Shown one piece after another: positions 7,845 to 16,832 of a DNA stretch of 64,000 nucleotides. The notes under the pieces are model-generated. The model was not told the origin of the DNA. It ran no database searches and was given only the letters and a program-made list of their open reading frames with translations. Both the position numbers and the translations under genes were made by a program. The DNA is from Bacillota bacterium (lineage in GTDB: Bacteria; Bacillota; UBA4882; UBA8346). Each line of letters starts with the position of its first letter. Within the stretch, counting starts at the first letter, position 1. The DNA is taken from positions 30,298 to 94,297 of the forward strand of contig JAEVYU010000065.1 in assembly GCA_023392595.1 (NCBI GenBank). The letters are read 5' to 3'.

Positions 7845-9107
7845 TTAAGCAGATTCTTCTTTCTTTTTTTTACGGGTCTCCACTCCGACTAAAATCGGCT
7901 CACCATTTTCTTCAACCATCGATTTGGTAACTACACAACGTTTTAAATCATTGTGAGAAGGCAATTCATACATTAAATCCATTAATAATTTCTCGATAAT
8001 CGCCCGAAGTCCCCTGGCGCCAGTATTCCGTTTGATAGCTTGTTTAGCGATGGAATCAAGGGCATCCGGTTCAAAAGCCAGTTCAATACTATCGAGTTCA
8101 AACAATTTTTGAAATTGTTTGGCCAAAGCATTCTTGGGTTCGGTAAGAATCTGCACCAAGGCTTTTTCATCCAGAGCATCTAAAGCAACAACAATCGGTA
8201 ATCGGCCCACAAATTCCGGAATTAAACCGAATTTCAATAAATCCTCCGGCATAATTTGCCGCAAAATTTCTCCCAGCGGCTTTTCCGTTTTTGACCGGGC
8301 CTCGGCGCCAAATCCCAAGGTTTTCTTGCCAATCCTATTTTCAATGATCTTTTCTAAACCATCAAATGCGCCGCCACAAATAAATAAGATACTCGTAGTG
8401 TCCAGTTGAATAAATTCCTGATGAGGGTGTTTTCGACCCCCTTGAGGAGGAACCGAAGCGACAGTACCTTCGAGTATTTTTAATAAAGCTTGTTGAACTC
8501 CTTCACCGGATACATCCCGGGTTATGGAAGGGTTTTCCGATTTTCGGGCAATTTTATCAATTTCATCAATATAGATAATTCCTCTTTCGGCCCGCTCCAC
8601 ATCGTAATCAGCTGCTTGAATAAGTTTTAAGAGAATATTCTCAACGTCTTCACCAACATACCCGGCCTCAGTTAATGAGGTGGCGTCGGCAATTGCGAAA
8701 GGAACATTCAAAATTTTTGCTAAAGTCTGGGCGAGTAAAGTTTTACCGCAACCCGTCGGTCCTAGTAATAAAATGTTACTCTTTTGAAGCTCCACATCCT
8801 CAAAACGTTCTTCGGAGTTGATCCGTTTATAATGATTATAAACAGCCACTGCCAAAGTTCTTTTGGCGTCTTCCTGGCCAATTACATACTGGTCCAAAAT
8901 TTCTTTGATTTCTTTAGGCTTAGGATTATTGCCGATGTCCAGATTAACTTCTTCACTAAGTTCTTCATCAATAATTTCATTGCAGAGCTCAATGCATTCA
9001 TCACAAATATACACTCCGGGACCGGCAATCAGTTTTTTCACCTGTTCCTGTGCTTTACCGCAGAAAGAGCATTTTAACTGGCCTTTTTCATCTCCAAATT
9101 TAAGCAT
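7845..9107 (-). CDS. clpX: ATP-dependent Clp protease ATP-binding subunit ClpX
   Basis: A 420-residue AAA+ unfoldase of standard length. The amino-terminal zinc finger has Cys13, Cys16, Cys35 and Cys38. The ATPase core shows Walker A GPTGCGKT, Walker B IIYIDEIDKI and the pore-loop and sensor regions, including GGAFDGLEKIIENRIG and the sensor-2 GARGLRAIIE. ClpX recognises tagged substrates, unfolds them and feeds them to the ClpP chamber. The gene is 58 bases downstream of clpP and ends in its own terminator, so clpP-clpX are probably co-transcribed, with tig further upstream. Confidence 0.97.
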   Translation of the reverse strand: MLKFGDEKGQLKCSFCGKAQEQVKKLIAGPGVYICDECIELCNEIIDEELSEEVNLDIGNNPKPKEIKEILDQYVIGQEDAKRTLAVAVYNHYKRINSEERFEDVELQKSNILLLGPTGCGKTLLAQTLAKILNVPFAIADATSLTEAGYVGEDVENILLKLIQAADYDVERAERGIIYIDEIDKIARKSENPSITRDVSGEGVQQALLKILEGTVASVPPQGGRKHPHQEFIQLDTTSILFICGGAFDGLEKIIENRIGKKTLGFGAEARSKTEKPLGEILRQIMPEDLLKFGLIPEFVGRLPIVVALDALDEKALVQILTEPKNALAKQFQKLFELDSIELAFEPDALDSIAKQAIKRNTGARGLRAIIEKLLMDLMYELPSHNDLKRCVVTKSMVEENGEPILVGVETRKKKKEESA

Positions 9108-9165
9108 CTCTCCACCTCGCTTTCGGCATATTTTGTGGAAATCTTATTTCCCAATTCAACAACAA

Positions 9166-9768
9166 TTACTTTTTTTGGCTGATAAAGATATCGTCAATAA
9201 TCCCGTATTCTTTAGCTTCCTCTGCAGACATCCAGTAATCGCGATCCACGTCTTTTTCAATTTTTTCAAAGGGTTGCCCGGTATGTTTCGCCAAGATATG
9301 GCTGCCTACTTCTCTCATTCTCAAGATTTCTTTGGCCTGAATTTCGATATCGGTTGCTTGCCCTCCGACACCACCCTGAATGTGAGGCTGGTGAATTAAA
9401 ACTCTGGAATTAGGCAACCCAAAACGTTTTCCTTTACTTCCGGCAGTCAATAAGATTGCCGCCATACTGGCCGCCATACCCACACAAATCGTCGATACTT
9501 GCGGTCGTATGTGTTGGATTGTGTCGTAAATCGCCAGACCTGAATATACTGCCCCGCCGGGGCTATTAATATATAGGAAAATTTCTTTATCGGGATCTTC
9601 TCCTGCCAAAAAAAGCAATTCCGCTATGATCAAATTGGCTAAATTATCATCGATTGGGCCACCCAAAAAGACAATCCGATCCTTTAATAGACGAGAATAA
9701 ATATCATATGCCCGTTCGCCGCGATTGGTTTGTTCAACCACCATCGGTACCAAATTCATATTCATCAA
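9166..9768 (-). CDS. clpP: ATP-dependent Clp protease proteolytic subunit ClpP
   Basis: A 200-residue serine peptidase of the S14 family. The catalytic triad reads Ser101 in GMAASMAA, His126 in LIHQPH and Asp175 in KDVDRDYWMSAEEA. The GGAVYSGLAIYDTI and QATDIEIQAKEILRMR segments are typical of the tetradecameric barrel subunit. The first residues MMNMNLVPMVVEQ include the short propeptide region usually removed by self-processing. The start could be either of the first two Met codons or the one after; the downstream frame is certain. It lies between tig and clpX, the common order in this phylum. Confidence 0.97.
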   Translation of the reverse strand: MMNMNLVPMVVEQTNRGERAYDIYSRLLKDRIVFLGGPIDDNLANLIIAELLFLAGEDPDKEIFLYINSPGGAVYSGLAIYDTIQHIRPQVSTICVGMAASMAAILLTAGSKGKRFGLPNSRVLIHQPHIQGGVGGQATDIEIQAKEILRMREVGSHILAKHTGQPFEKIEKDVDRDYWMSAEEAKEYGIIDDIFISQKK

Positions 9769-9819
9769 TTTGCTCCCCTCCTAGCATGTGCGCCTATGTA
9801 CGCGAATATTCAATGCTTA

Positions 9820-11127
9820 TTACTTTTCAACAATTTTAACAATAGCTTGTTCTTTAATAAAATCAGCAGTTTTTTCCAATAAAATAGCCTGTTTGACTCC
9901 GGAGAGCCGACCGTTTTTCTCCAAATCCTTTTTTAATTTATCCGGATTCTTTTGTTCATACATTGCTGCCAGTTCCTGAATTTTTTGATTAACTTCATCT
10001 TCAGACACTTCAATATTTTCAGCCTTAGCAACACTGTTCAAAATCAAATCGGTTTTAACCCGCTTTACGGCTTCGGGACGAAAATCTTCTTTCACTTGTT
10101 CGTTGGATTTTTGAGTATATTCCAAGTATTTCTCCAAGGTTAAACCTTGATATGCCAAGTTATGCTCAAAACGGTGCAATAAATCGTCCATTTCCTGCTT
10201 AATCATTGTTTCCGGCACATCGACCGTAGCGTTTTCGACCGCAGTATTGATGACGGCATCACTGAAATTCGCTTCCAACTCCCGCTCATTCATGGCTAGT
10301 ATTTTTTCTTGAAGATCATTTTTCAACTCATCGACAGTTTCAAAGTTCCCTACCGATTTAGCAAATTCATCATCAATCGTCGGAATTTCTTTAACCTTAA
10401 TTTCATGGAGCGTTACCTTAAAGGTTGCCTCTTTACCGGCTAAATCTTTACTATGATAGTCTTCAGGAAATTTGACAGTGATGTCTTTGGAATTTTCAGG
10501 GGACATTCCAACCAATTGTTCCTCAAATCCCGGTATGAAACTGCCGGATCCGATTTCTAACGAATACCCCTGAGCAGCTCCACCTGGAAATGCCTTGCCG
10601 TCAACATAGCCTTCAAAATCGATGACCGAAAAGTCACCTTTTTCAAGTTCCTTTTTATCGCTCACCACAAGCTCGGCATGACGTTCTTGCAAAGATTTCA
10701 GCCGTTCTTCGATTTCGCTTTCGCTAACCGTAGCTTTTTTCTTTTCAATTTCCAGACCTTTATATTGCCCCAATTTCACTTCAGGCAATACTTCAATTTT
10801 CGCTTTATAAACAAAATTTTTACCTTCTTCAAACGGTTCTTTGATTTCCAATTTCGGTTGATCAATGGGCTCTAAATTATATTGTTCCATCCCTTTAAAA
10901 TATCCCTTGGATACAATTATATCTAAAGCATCCTCGTAAAGAACGGTTTTTCCGAATTGGGCCTCAAGAATTTGGCGTGGAATATGTCCCTTACGAAAGC
11001 CCGGTAAATTCACCTTATTAACAACGATTTTGTAACTCTCTGCCAAAGCATCTTCGATTTCTTTGGGGTCAACCGTAACCTCCAGCATGACAAAATTCTG
11101 TTCTAGTTTTTCCAGGTTAAACTGCAT
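9820..11127 (-). CDS. tig: Trigger factor (ribosome-associated chaperone and prolyl isomerase)
   Basis: A 435-residue protein with the three trigger factor parts. The amino-terminal ribosome-binding domain carries the signature GFRKGHIPR (residues about 42-50). The FKBP-like peptidyl-prolyl isomerase domain (about 150-245) includes GDFSVIDFEGYVDGKAFPGG and FPEDYHSKDLAGKEATF. The long helical carboxy-terminal substrate cradle follows. It binds near the ribosome exit tunnel and shields nascent chains. A GGAGGAG site precedes the ATG. The gap of about 50 bases to clpP suggests one transcript tig-clpP-clpX. Confidence 0.96.
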   Translation of the reverse strand: MQFNLEKLEQNFVMLEVTVDPKEIEDALAESYKIVVNKVNLPGFRKGHIPRQILEAQFGKTVLYEDALDIIVSKGYFKGMEQYNLEPIDQPKLEIKEPFEEGKNFVYKAKIEVLPEVKLGQYKGLEIEKKKATVSESEIEERLKSLQERHAELVVSDKKELEKGDFSVIDFEGYVDGKAFPGGAAQGYSLEIGSGSFIPGFEEQLVGMSPENSKDITVKFPEDYHSKDLAGKEATFKVTLHEIKVKEIPTIDDEFAKSVGNFETVDELKNDLQEKILAMNERELEANFSDAVINTAVENATVDVPETMIKQEMDDLLHRFEHNLAYQGLTLEKYLEYTQKSNEQVKEDFRPEAVKRVKTDLILNSVAKAENIEVSEDEVNQKIQELAAMYEQKNPDKLKKDLEKNGRLSGVKQAILLEKTADFIKEQAIVKIVEK

Positions 11128-11332
11128 TTATGCTCCTCCGAATCTGTACTATAATATATGTTTGACGCTGAAATTTCTTGCCCTTTATCTGCATTCAGCA
11201 TTTCGACACTTCGATTTGAAACTCCTGCTAAACTATTATCGCTCATAGAGCTCAGAAGTAAACGAAATTTATAATTTCCACGATGCAAATTTTTCCGCAT
11301 GATTCCGGTAAATCCCGTTAAAATTTCAGCAT

Positions 11333-11360
11333 AAAAAATAACCCCCGGCTATCCGAGGAT
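11333..11360 (-). terminator. Intrinsic terminator after tRNA-Leu
   Basis: On the minus strand CCTCGG (11353-11358) and CCGGGG (11343-11348) pair around a 4-base loop, with one G-T pair, followed by TTTTTT. It lies about 60 bases past the 3' end of tRNA-Leu. Confidence 0.65.
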
Positions 11361-11420
11361 AATAAAATATTACCTTTGTTATCTTAAAAAGTCAATAGCT
11401 TCGGATGAAATCAATTTAAT

Positions 11421-11503
11421 TGGTGCGAGAGGCGGGACTTGAACCCGCACGGTTGCCCACTAGATCCTAAGTCTAGCGCGTCTGCCATTCCGCCACTCTC
11501 GCA
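11421..11503 (-). tRNA. tRNA-Leu (anticodon UAG)
   Basis: Read on the minus strand, an 83-base cloverleaf: acceptor TGCGAGA/TCTCGCA, anticodon stem CTAGA/TCTAG around the loop CTTAGGA with anticodon TAG, a long variable arm as expected for leucine tRNA, and T stem GCGGG/CCCGC with TTCAAGT. The 3' CCA is encoded (11421-11423). Confidence 0.95.
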
Positions 11504-11514
11504 TCGTATACAAG

Positions 11515-11543
11515 ATTATAGCACCGGCATGACAAGACGTCAA
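11515..11543 (-). promoter_or_regulatory. Promoter of tRNA-Leu
   Basis: On the minus strand TTGACG (11538-11543), a 17-base spacer and TATAAT (11515-11520) lie just upstream of the tRNA 5' end. This is a near-consensus sigma-A promoter. Confidence 0.8.
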
Positions 11544-11560
11544 GCCTATTAACACCGTAT

Positions 11561-12679
11561 TTATTGAAATAATCCAGTAACCCATTCCCAAAACCGCTGA
11601 AAAATCCCTTTTCGCTGAACAGGGGTTATAGCAACCACCGGACATTTTTCCAAGACCTTTCCGCCCAGTTCCACTTTAAGCTCACCGACATGTTGGGCTT
11701 TTTCAACCGGCGCCTTAATGGACTGAGGTAAACTCAAATTCATTTGGAGTTTTGATTCCGTTCCTTTCGGGATAATCAGATTAATTGGACTCATAGCAGA
11801 AACCGGAACTTGTTGCTGCACTCCTCCGGCAACATTCACCGCTCCTAACCTCTTCGTAGAAGAAAGGGTATAAAGTTGAAACCGACTGAATCCATAATCC
11901 AATAAAGCCGTTGAGTCAACATATTCATTTTTGCTATGTAATACTACGACGATCAAGCGATGGTTATTCTTCGTCGCCGACGTAACCAGACAGTGACCGG
12001 CCTGGCGGGTATATCCTGTCTTTACTCCATCAGCATACGGATAACGCCACAACATTTTATTATGGTTATACATCGTCCGATCCCACTTATGTCCGGGCCA
12101 ACTAATAATTTTTTTCTTGGTATTTACAATTTCATTAAAAATCGGATTATGTAAGGCATAACGGGTGATAAGCGCCAAATCGTAAGCTGTAGTATAATGA
12201 TTTATTTCCGGAAGGCCGTTACAATTAACAAAATGGCTGTCTTTAGCCCCCAATGCTTTTGCTTTCTCATTCATCCAGGCGGCAAAATTACTTTCCGAGC
12301 CGGCCAAATTTTCGGCGACGGTAACGGAGGCGTCATTTCCGGAATTTAAAAGAATACCATATAATAAATCCTCAAGAGTATGGGCTTCACCGGGAGCAAG
12401 CCAAATGGATGACCCATCCGTTTTACTGGCTTTGGTGCTTGAAACCATTTCTTGATTCATTTTACCGCGCTCAATTGCTAAAATCGCGGTTAATATTTTG
12501 GTGGTACTGGCAGGGGCTAGTTTTTTCGAGGCGTTTTTTTGATATAAGATTTCACCCGTAGTGTAGTCCATTAAAATTGCTGCCGAGGCGGTTACTTCAA
12601 CTCCACTAGCGGCAAATACGCAGGTTGTAATGATAATTGGAACCATAAATAGTAAAAAATAGAAAAGCCGCTTTTTCAT
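11561..12679 (-). CDS. D-alanyl-D-alanine carboxypeptidase (penicillin-binding protein 5 family, DacF/DacB-like)
   Basis: A 372-residue secreted S11 peptidase. Residues 1-24 form a signal peptide (a KKR start, hydrophobic core and AAS cleavage region). The three active-site motifs are intact: Ser58-Thr-Thr-Lys61 in PASTTK, Ser113-Gly-Asn in NSGNDAS, and Lys220-Thr-Gly in GVKTGYT. The carboxy-terminal 100 residues form the usual beta-rich domain, ending in an amphipathic helix with tryptophans (FQRFWEWVTGLFQ) that would anchor it to the membrane surface. Such enzymes trim the terminal D-Ala of peptidoglycan pentapeptides, either in growing cells or in the spore cortex. Which of the paralogues this is cannot be decided here. 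Confidence 0.93.
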   Translation of the reverse strand: MKKRLFYFLLFMVPIIITTCVFAASGVEVTASAAILMDYTTGEILYQKNASKKLAPASTTKILTAILAIERGKMNQEMVSSTKASKTDGSSIWLAPGEAHTLEDLLYGILLNSGNDASVTVAENLAGSESNFAAWMNEKAKALGAKDSHFVNCNGLPEINHYTTAYDLALITRYALHNPIFNEIVNTKKKIISWPGHKWDRTMYNHNKMLWRYPYADGVKTGYTRQAGHCLVTSATKNNHRLIVVVLHSKNEYVDSTALLDYGFSRFQLYTLSSTKRLGAVNVAGGVQQQVPVSAMSPINLIIPKGTESKLQMNLSLPQSIKAPVEKAQHVGELKVELGGKVLEKCPVVAITPVQRKGIFQRFWEWVTGLFQ

Positions 12680-12847
12680 AAGAGAGCCTCCACCCAGTTG
12701 TTTGTTTGTTCATTTCTGAAAACAGTCATGAAATCCTGCGTATACCTTTGTTTTTTATTTGGAAATTCATGGACTTGCTTAGGAAGAACTACCTTCCTGA
12801 CCTATAGGGTGGATTAGTTGCCAAAATCCGGTTCATTTTTAATCAAT

Positions 12848-12872
12848 AAAAAAACCGCACATAACGCGGTTT
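12848..12872 (-). terminator. Intrinsic terminator of ytfI-ytfJ
   Basis: A stem AAACCGC/GCGGTTT (12852-12858, 12866-12872) with a 7-base loop and a minus-strand T tract, 45 bases beyond the ytfJ stop. Confidence 0.8.
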
Positions 12873-12917
12873 ATTTGAATTCTGGGGACCATTTGATGAT
12901 CATTGCTTTTGAAAAAA

Positions 12918-13355
12918 TTAATGGATTTCTTTTTCTTGATTTTTGGGACTGATAAATTCATGCAGTTTATCCAACAACTGTGGAGCTGAGTCTAAAATAC
13001 GATCCACTAATACATTGCTTTCAATCGGTAATAATTTGGTTTGCTCTTTACCGACAACTAAAAAAGCTACCGGATTAATGGTAATTCCGGCGCCGCTTCC
13101 CCCGCCGAATGGAAGCTTCTTACTACTCTCCGTTGTTTCCTGATTCCGTTCGCGATCTTTATCCTTGGCTTTTAACATATTGGCCTCAAATTCACTGCCG
13201 CCGGCTGCAAAACCAAATGTGACTCGCGAAATTGGTACAATAACGCTACCATCCAGTGTTTCTACCGGATCTCCAAGTATGGTATTGACATCAACCATTT
13301 CTTTAATATTCTGCATCGCGGTTTTCATTAAACCTTCAATTGGATGATCTTCCAA
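12918..13355 (-). CDS. ytfJ: Sporulation protein YtfJ (GerW family)
   Basis: A 145-residue protein with the GerW/YtfJ pattern: HPIEGLMKTAMQNIKEMVDVNTILGDPV, then a VIVPISRVTFGFAAGGSEF strand, a charged insert, and the glycine-rich GGGSGAGITINPVAFLVV. In Bacillus the protein is made in the forespore, and mutants are impaired in cortex breakdown during germination. The start is a TTG at 13355 with GGAGG eight bases upstream, inside the end of the DUF2953 gene, so translation is coupled. The pairing with a DUF2953 gene matches the ytfI-ytfJ order of B. subtilis. Confidence 0.9.
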   Translation of the reverse strand: MEDHPIEGLMKTAMQNIKEMVDVNTILGDPVETLDGSVIVPISRVTFGFAAGGSEFEANMLKAKDKDRERNQETTESSKKLPFGGGSGAGITINPVAFLVVGKEQTKLLPIESNVLVDRILDSAPQLLDKLHEFISPKNQEKEIH

Positions 13356-14034
13356 ATCCGATACCTCCTTTCATCATGCGATGACGGAAATGCGCTATAA
13401 AAGCAGCAATTATAATATAGCCCAGTTTAACGCGAAATATACAGTCAAAGTTCAAGTCCAATCTCAGGTTTTGGAAATCGGGAATTACTTGAATATCCGG
13501 CTTCAAATCAAATTTTATCTTACGATGAAGATAACTTAAAAGACTTGATTTGCCCCCCCATAAAATTCCATAAATTATCGCTGTGCTCACTGGATTTCCA
13601 GTACCGAATCGCGTAATCCAGGTGAATTTGGTAAAATGCCCTCGCTTTTCCAAATCTTCAACTACAAATAGCCAGCGGTGGTATTGGGCAGGCAAAAAAT
13701 AAGTGAGTAAAGTCACCCCTAAACCCCTTTCTTGATAGCTCTGAAAAAATTCCCGCCAGTTGCGGGAATCTCCTTGATAGGAGGTGGTTTTTTTTTGACG
13801 GCGGATTTTCCTTAAGAAAAACCAGCGGCCGGAGTTTTTTTGTTGTACTTTAACCCCTTTGGCTGTTAATTGGAGTAAACTGATGGCTCTGCGTCTTTTC
13901 AACAAACCATGTAAAAAAGACATTTCTAACACTAAGGCATCGTCCCAAGCTACCTTTTGATAAAAGATCCTGAATTCAACCGGTAAAAAAAAGAATATAC
14001 AAAAAACACTTAAAAACAAAAAAAGCTGAACCAC
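13336..14034 (-). CDS. ytfI: DUF2953 membrane-associated protein (YtfI-like)
   Basis: A 232-residue protein starting with GTG at 14034, eight bases after a GGGGTG site. One hydrophobic segment covers residues about 3-20. The rest is a basic, beta-rich domain, and the final part (GTGNPVSTAIIYGILWGG, then PDFQNLRLDLNFDCIFRVKLGYIIIAA) is typical of DUF2953. The molecular role is unknown. In spore formers the gene sits directly upstream of ytfJ, as here with a 20-base overlap, which supports a sporulation or germination link. Confidence 0.82.
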   Translation of the reverse strand: MVQLFLFLSVFCIFFFLPVEFRIFYQKVAWDDALVLEMSFLHGLLKRRRAISLLQLTAKGVKVQQKNSGRWFFLRKIRRQKKTTSYQGDSRNWREFFQSYQERGLGVTLLTYFLPAQYHRWLFVVEDLEKRGHFTKFTWITRFGTGNPVSTAIIYGILWGGKSSLLSYLHRKIKFDLKPDIQVIPDFQNLRLDLNFDCIFRVKLGYIIIAAFIAHFRHRMMKGGIGFGRSSN

Positions 14035-14074
14035 AGATTCACCCCGAGGTTTCCAGTCTGTGGTTATTTTTCCA

Positions 14075-16771
14075 CTAAAACGTGGACCTATGCGTTTCGA
14101 AGCGAAAGATACTTAAATGTTTCTTAATCACGCTTCGGAACTGAAACACCAGTTCTCCGATGATTGTTGATAATAATGTCAAAGCCAGGATCATACCCCA
14201 ATCGGCGGCCTTTAGGGAAGTAGTATAAAAAATCCTCTGAAACCAGGGAATCATAATAACCGCCACTTGCATTGCGCTAGAGACGAAGGCTGCTCCCAAA
14301 AGATACCAGTTTTGAAAAGGATTGAGCTGCAATAGGCTCTTGGATTCTGAACGACACTGAAATACAAAAAATAATTGGGCAAAAACCAAGGTTGCAAAGG
14401 CCGCCGTACGTGCTTCCATTAAGCCGCCTGCCTTTAATTTCAAAATATAAACCAGTAAAGTAACCGCACCGATCATTACACCCTGAAACATTATTTTCAG
14501 GCCCAATCCTCGCCCAAAAATCCCTTCCCGGGGAGGCCTGGGCCGCCGGTTCATATTGTCCACATCTGCCTGATCCATTCCGAGTGCAATTGCAGGAAGT
14601 CCATCCGTAACCAAGTTGACCCACAATATTTGAATCGGCAGGAGAGGGAAAGGTAAGCCCAACATAATACCGCCAAACATGGTTAAAATTTCCCCCATAT
14701 TACAGCTTAACAAATAGCGGATAAACTTACGGATATTATCATAAATTGTCCGTCCTTCTTCAACTGCTGCAATGATTGTGGCAAAATTATCATCCGCAAT
14801 GACCATTGCCGAAGCCTCTTTCGTGACATCGGTACCGCTTTGACCCATAGCCACTCCAATATCAGCTTCCTTAATTGCAGGAGCATCGTTAACACCATCC
14901 CCGGTCATGGCAACAATTTCTCCTTGTTGCTTTAATGCCTTAACCACCCTTAATTTATGGTGAGGTGAAACCCGGGCAAAAACGTCAATTTCATGAATAA
15001 TGGCAGCTAGCGCTTTATCGCTCAATTGGTCGATTTCCCTTCCGGTAATGATTTTACCCTCAGGCCTGAGCAAATAAATTTGTTTGGCGATAGCCGCAGC
15101 AGTCCGCGGGTAATCTCCAGTAATCATTTTGGTCTGAATTCCTGCGCGTCTGGCCTTCTCGATGGCTCCTCTCGATTCGGGTCGCGGTGGGTCGGTCATT
15201 CCCATCAATCCGACAAAGATTAAGCCCTTTTCAGGATCGTTATTTTTCAGATGGATTTCCTCAAACCGGGCTGGCCGGTAGGCGAAGGCCAAGATTCGCA
15301 GGCCTTTAGACCCCCATTTTTCCGTACAGCTTTTAACTTCCATTTTCATTTTCGATGAAAAAGGGACAATCCCAACATTAGACCCAACATGGGTACAGCG
15401 CTCCATCATAATATCGGCGGCGCCTTTAACCAACAACAACAGGCCATCCTGGCTTTTTACCCATACGCTCATACGTTTGCGGTCCGAGCTGAAGGGAATT
15501 TCCCCAAGGCGCATTTGTTCCCGGGCGCAACACACCGGATCGATTCCAAATTTTAGAGCAGCTGTCAGCAATGCTCCTTCTGTCGGATCCCCAATAATAT
15601 TGAGTAAATTTCCTTCCTTTTGAAGTTCGGCATTATTACAAAGAATACCGATTTCCAGCAGTCGTTTAAATACCCCTCCTATATCAGCCGCTGTCTTTTT
15701 GGGGGAATCATCTGACTCCAAACTATACTCCCCTCCCCCGGTCCAAAGCCGGGTAACTCCCAATTTGTTCTGGGTTAATGTTCCCGTCTTGTCTGAACAA
15801 ATTACCGTAGCGCAACCCAAGGTTTCTACCGCCGGCAACCTGCGGATGATCGCATTCCGACGAATCATTTTCTGGACTCCCACTGCCAAGACAATGGTGA
15901 CAATAGCCGGCAAACCCTCCGGAATCGCAGCTACCGCTAGACTTACAGCGGCCAAAAACATTTGGCGGGGTGGTTCACCCCTTAAAACCCCCATTGTCCC
16001 TACAGCTGCGCAAACACCTAAACAAATCACAACCAGCCATTTTCCTAGCTGTTCCAAACGTTTTTGTAAAGGAGTTTCTTCAGTTTGAGCATTACTTATC
16101 AAACCGGCTATTTTGCCGATTTCTGTTTTCATTCCGGTTGCTGTAACAATAGCCCGTCCTCTTCCGCCAGTAACAATCGTACCCGCGAATACCATATTTT
16201 TTTGATCGCCGAGTGCGGGGTGGGGATCTTTATGAACATGTTCATCTTTTAAAACTGCCAAAGACTCACCGGTTAAGGTGGCCTCATTGATTTCCAAATC
16301 GGTGGCTAGGATGATTCTACCATCGGCCGCAATCCTATCCCCGCTTTCCAAAACCAGAATGTCGCCGGGAACGATAGATTTGGCAGGCGCTCTCTGCACT
16401 TTACCGTCCCGAAAAACGTGAGCCAGGGGTGCGGTTAATTCTTTTAAAGCTTCTAAAGACTTTTCTGCCCGGTATTCTTGGATAAACCCCAAAAAAGAGT
16501 TGAGAATGACGATAGCGACAATTGTGATCGCATCAGCCTTTTCTCCCAGCAAACCCGAAACAATTGCGGCTCCAATCAGCACCAACACCATGAAATCCTT
16601 AAATTGCGAGCCTAAGATTTGCCATGGCGAAAGCTTTATTCCGGGAGCTAGTTGATTTTGTCCCACTTTGGCGAGTCTGCGGTTTGCTTCGGAAGTTGTC
16701 AATCCTTTCTTTTCACAGCTGGAGAAATCTTTGATTACATCTTTGGTTTCAATGTTAAACCAGTTGGACAT
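14075..16771 (-). CDS. Calcium-type cation-transporting P-type ATPase (P2A)
   Basis: A P-type ATPase of about 898 residues when started at the ATG at 16771, which has GGAGGAG just before it; the ATG at 16783 lies upstream of that site. Key motifs are the actuator TLTGES, the ion-site PEGLPA in the fourth membrane segment, the phosphorylated aspartate in CSDKTGTLTQNK, and the hinge TGDGVNDAPAIKEADIGVAMG. The protein has a cation-ATPase amino-terminal domain and ten predicted membrane segments, including NMGEILTMFGGIMLGLP and the NLVTDGLPAIALG ion-binding region, which point to a Ca2+ pump. Export of Ca2+ is the likely role; Na+ or Mn2+ cannot be excluded by eye. It is divergent from rqcH. Confidence 0.9.
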   Translation of the reverse strand: MSNWFNIETKDVIKDFSSCEKKGLTTSEANRRLAKVGQNQLAPGIKLSPWQILGSQFKDFMVLVLIGAAIVSGLLGEKADAITIVAIVILNSFLGFIQEYRAEKSLEALKELTAPLAHVFRDGKVQRAPAKSIVPGDILVLESGDRIAADGRIILATDLEINEATLTGESLAVLKDEHVHKDPHPALGDQKNMVFAGTIVTGGRGRAIVTATGMKTEIGKIAGLISNAQTEETPLQKRLEQLGKWLVVICLGVCAAVGTMGVLRGEPPRQMFLAAVSLAVAAIPEGLPAIVTIVLAVGVQKMIRRNAIIRRLPAVETLGCATVICSDKTGTLTQNKLGVTRLWTGGGEYSLESDDSPKKTAADIGGVFKRLLEIGILCNNAELQKEGNLLNIIGDPTEGALLTAALKFGIDPVCCAREQMRLGEIPFSSDRKRMSVWVKSQDGLLLLVKGAADIMMERCTHVGSNVGIVPFSSKMKMEVKSCTEKWGSKGLRILAFAYRPARFEEIHLKNNDPEKGLIFVGLMGMTDPPRPESRGAIEKARRAGIQTKMITGDYPRTAAAIAKQIYLLRPEGKIITGREIDQLSDKALAAIIHEIDVFARVSPHHKLRVVKALKQQGEIVAMTGDGVNDAPAIKEADIGVAMGQSGTDVTKEASAMVIADDNFATIIAAVEEGRTIYDNIRKFIRYLLSCNMGEILTMFGGIMLGLPFPLLPIQILWVNLVTDGLPAIALGMDQADVDNMNRRPRPPREGIFGRGLGLKIMFQGVMIGAVTLLVYILKLKAGGLMEARTAAFATLVFAQLFFVFQCRSESKSLLQLNPFQNWYLLGAAFVSSAMQVAVIMIPWFQRIFYTTSLKAADWGMILALTLLSTIIGELVFQFRSVIKKHLSIFRFETHRSTF

Positions 16772-16782
16772 ATTCTCCTCCA

Positions 16783-16811
16783 TTGACCAAACTGTCTTTC
16801 ATCGCTATACT
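16783..16811 (+). promoter_or_regulatory. Promoter of rqcH
   Basis: TTGACC (16783-16788), a 17-base spacer and TATACT (16806-16811), ending 21 bases before the rqcH ATG with a GGGAGG site between them. Confidence 0.7.
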
Positions 16812-16832
16812 TACTAAGGGAGGTTAAAAAAA

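Noticed and set aside
8863..9399. 178-codon open frame on the plus strand
   Set aside because: Antisense to clpX and clpP, both of which are certain; no ribosome binding site or protein-like composition.
11103..11300. 65-codon minus-strand frame upstream of tig
   Set aside because: It overlaps the tig start in another frame, has no ribosome binding site and no recognisable composition; tig has a good GGAGGAG site.
11460..11645. 61-codon minus-strand frame
   Set aside because: It reads through tRNA-Leu and the end of the carboxypeptidase gene in another frame.
14277..14624. 115-codon minus-strand frame inside the P-type ATPase
   Set aside because: An alternate frame of a clearly coding gene.
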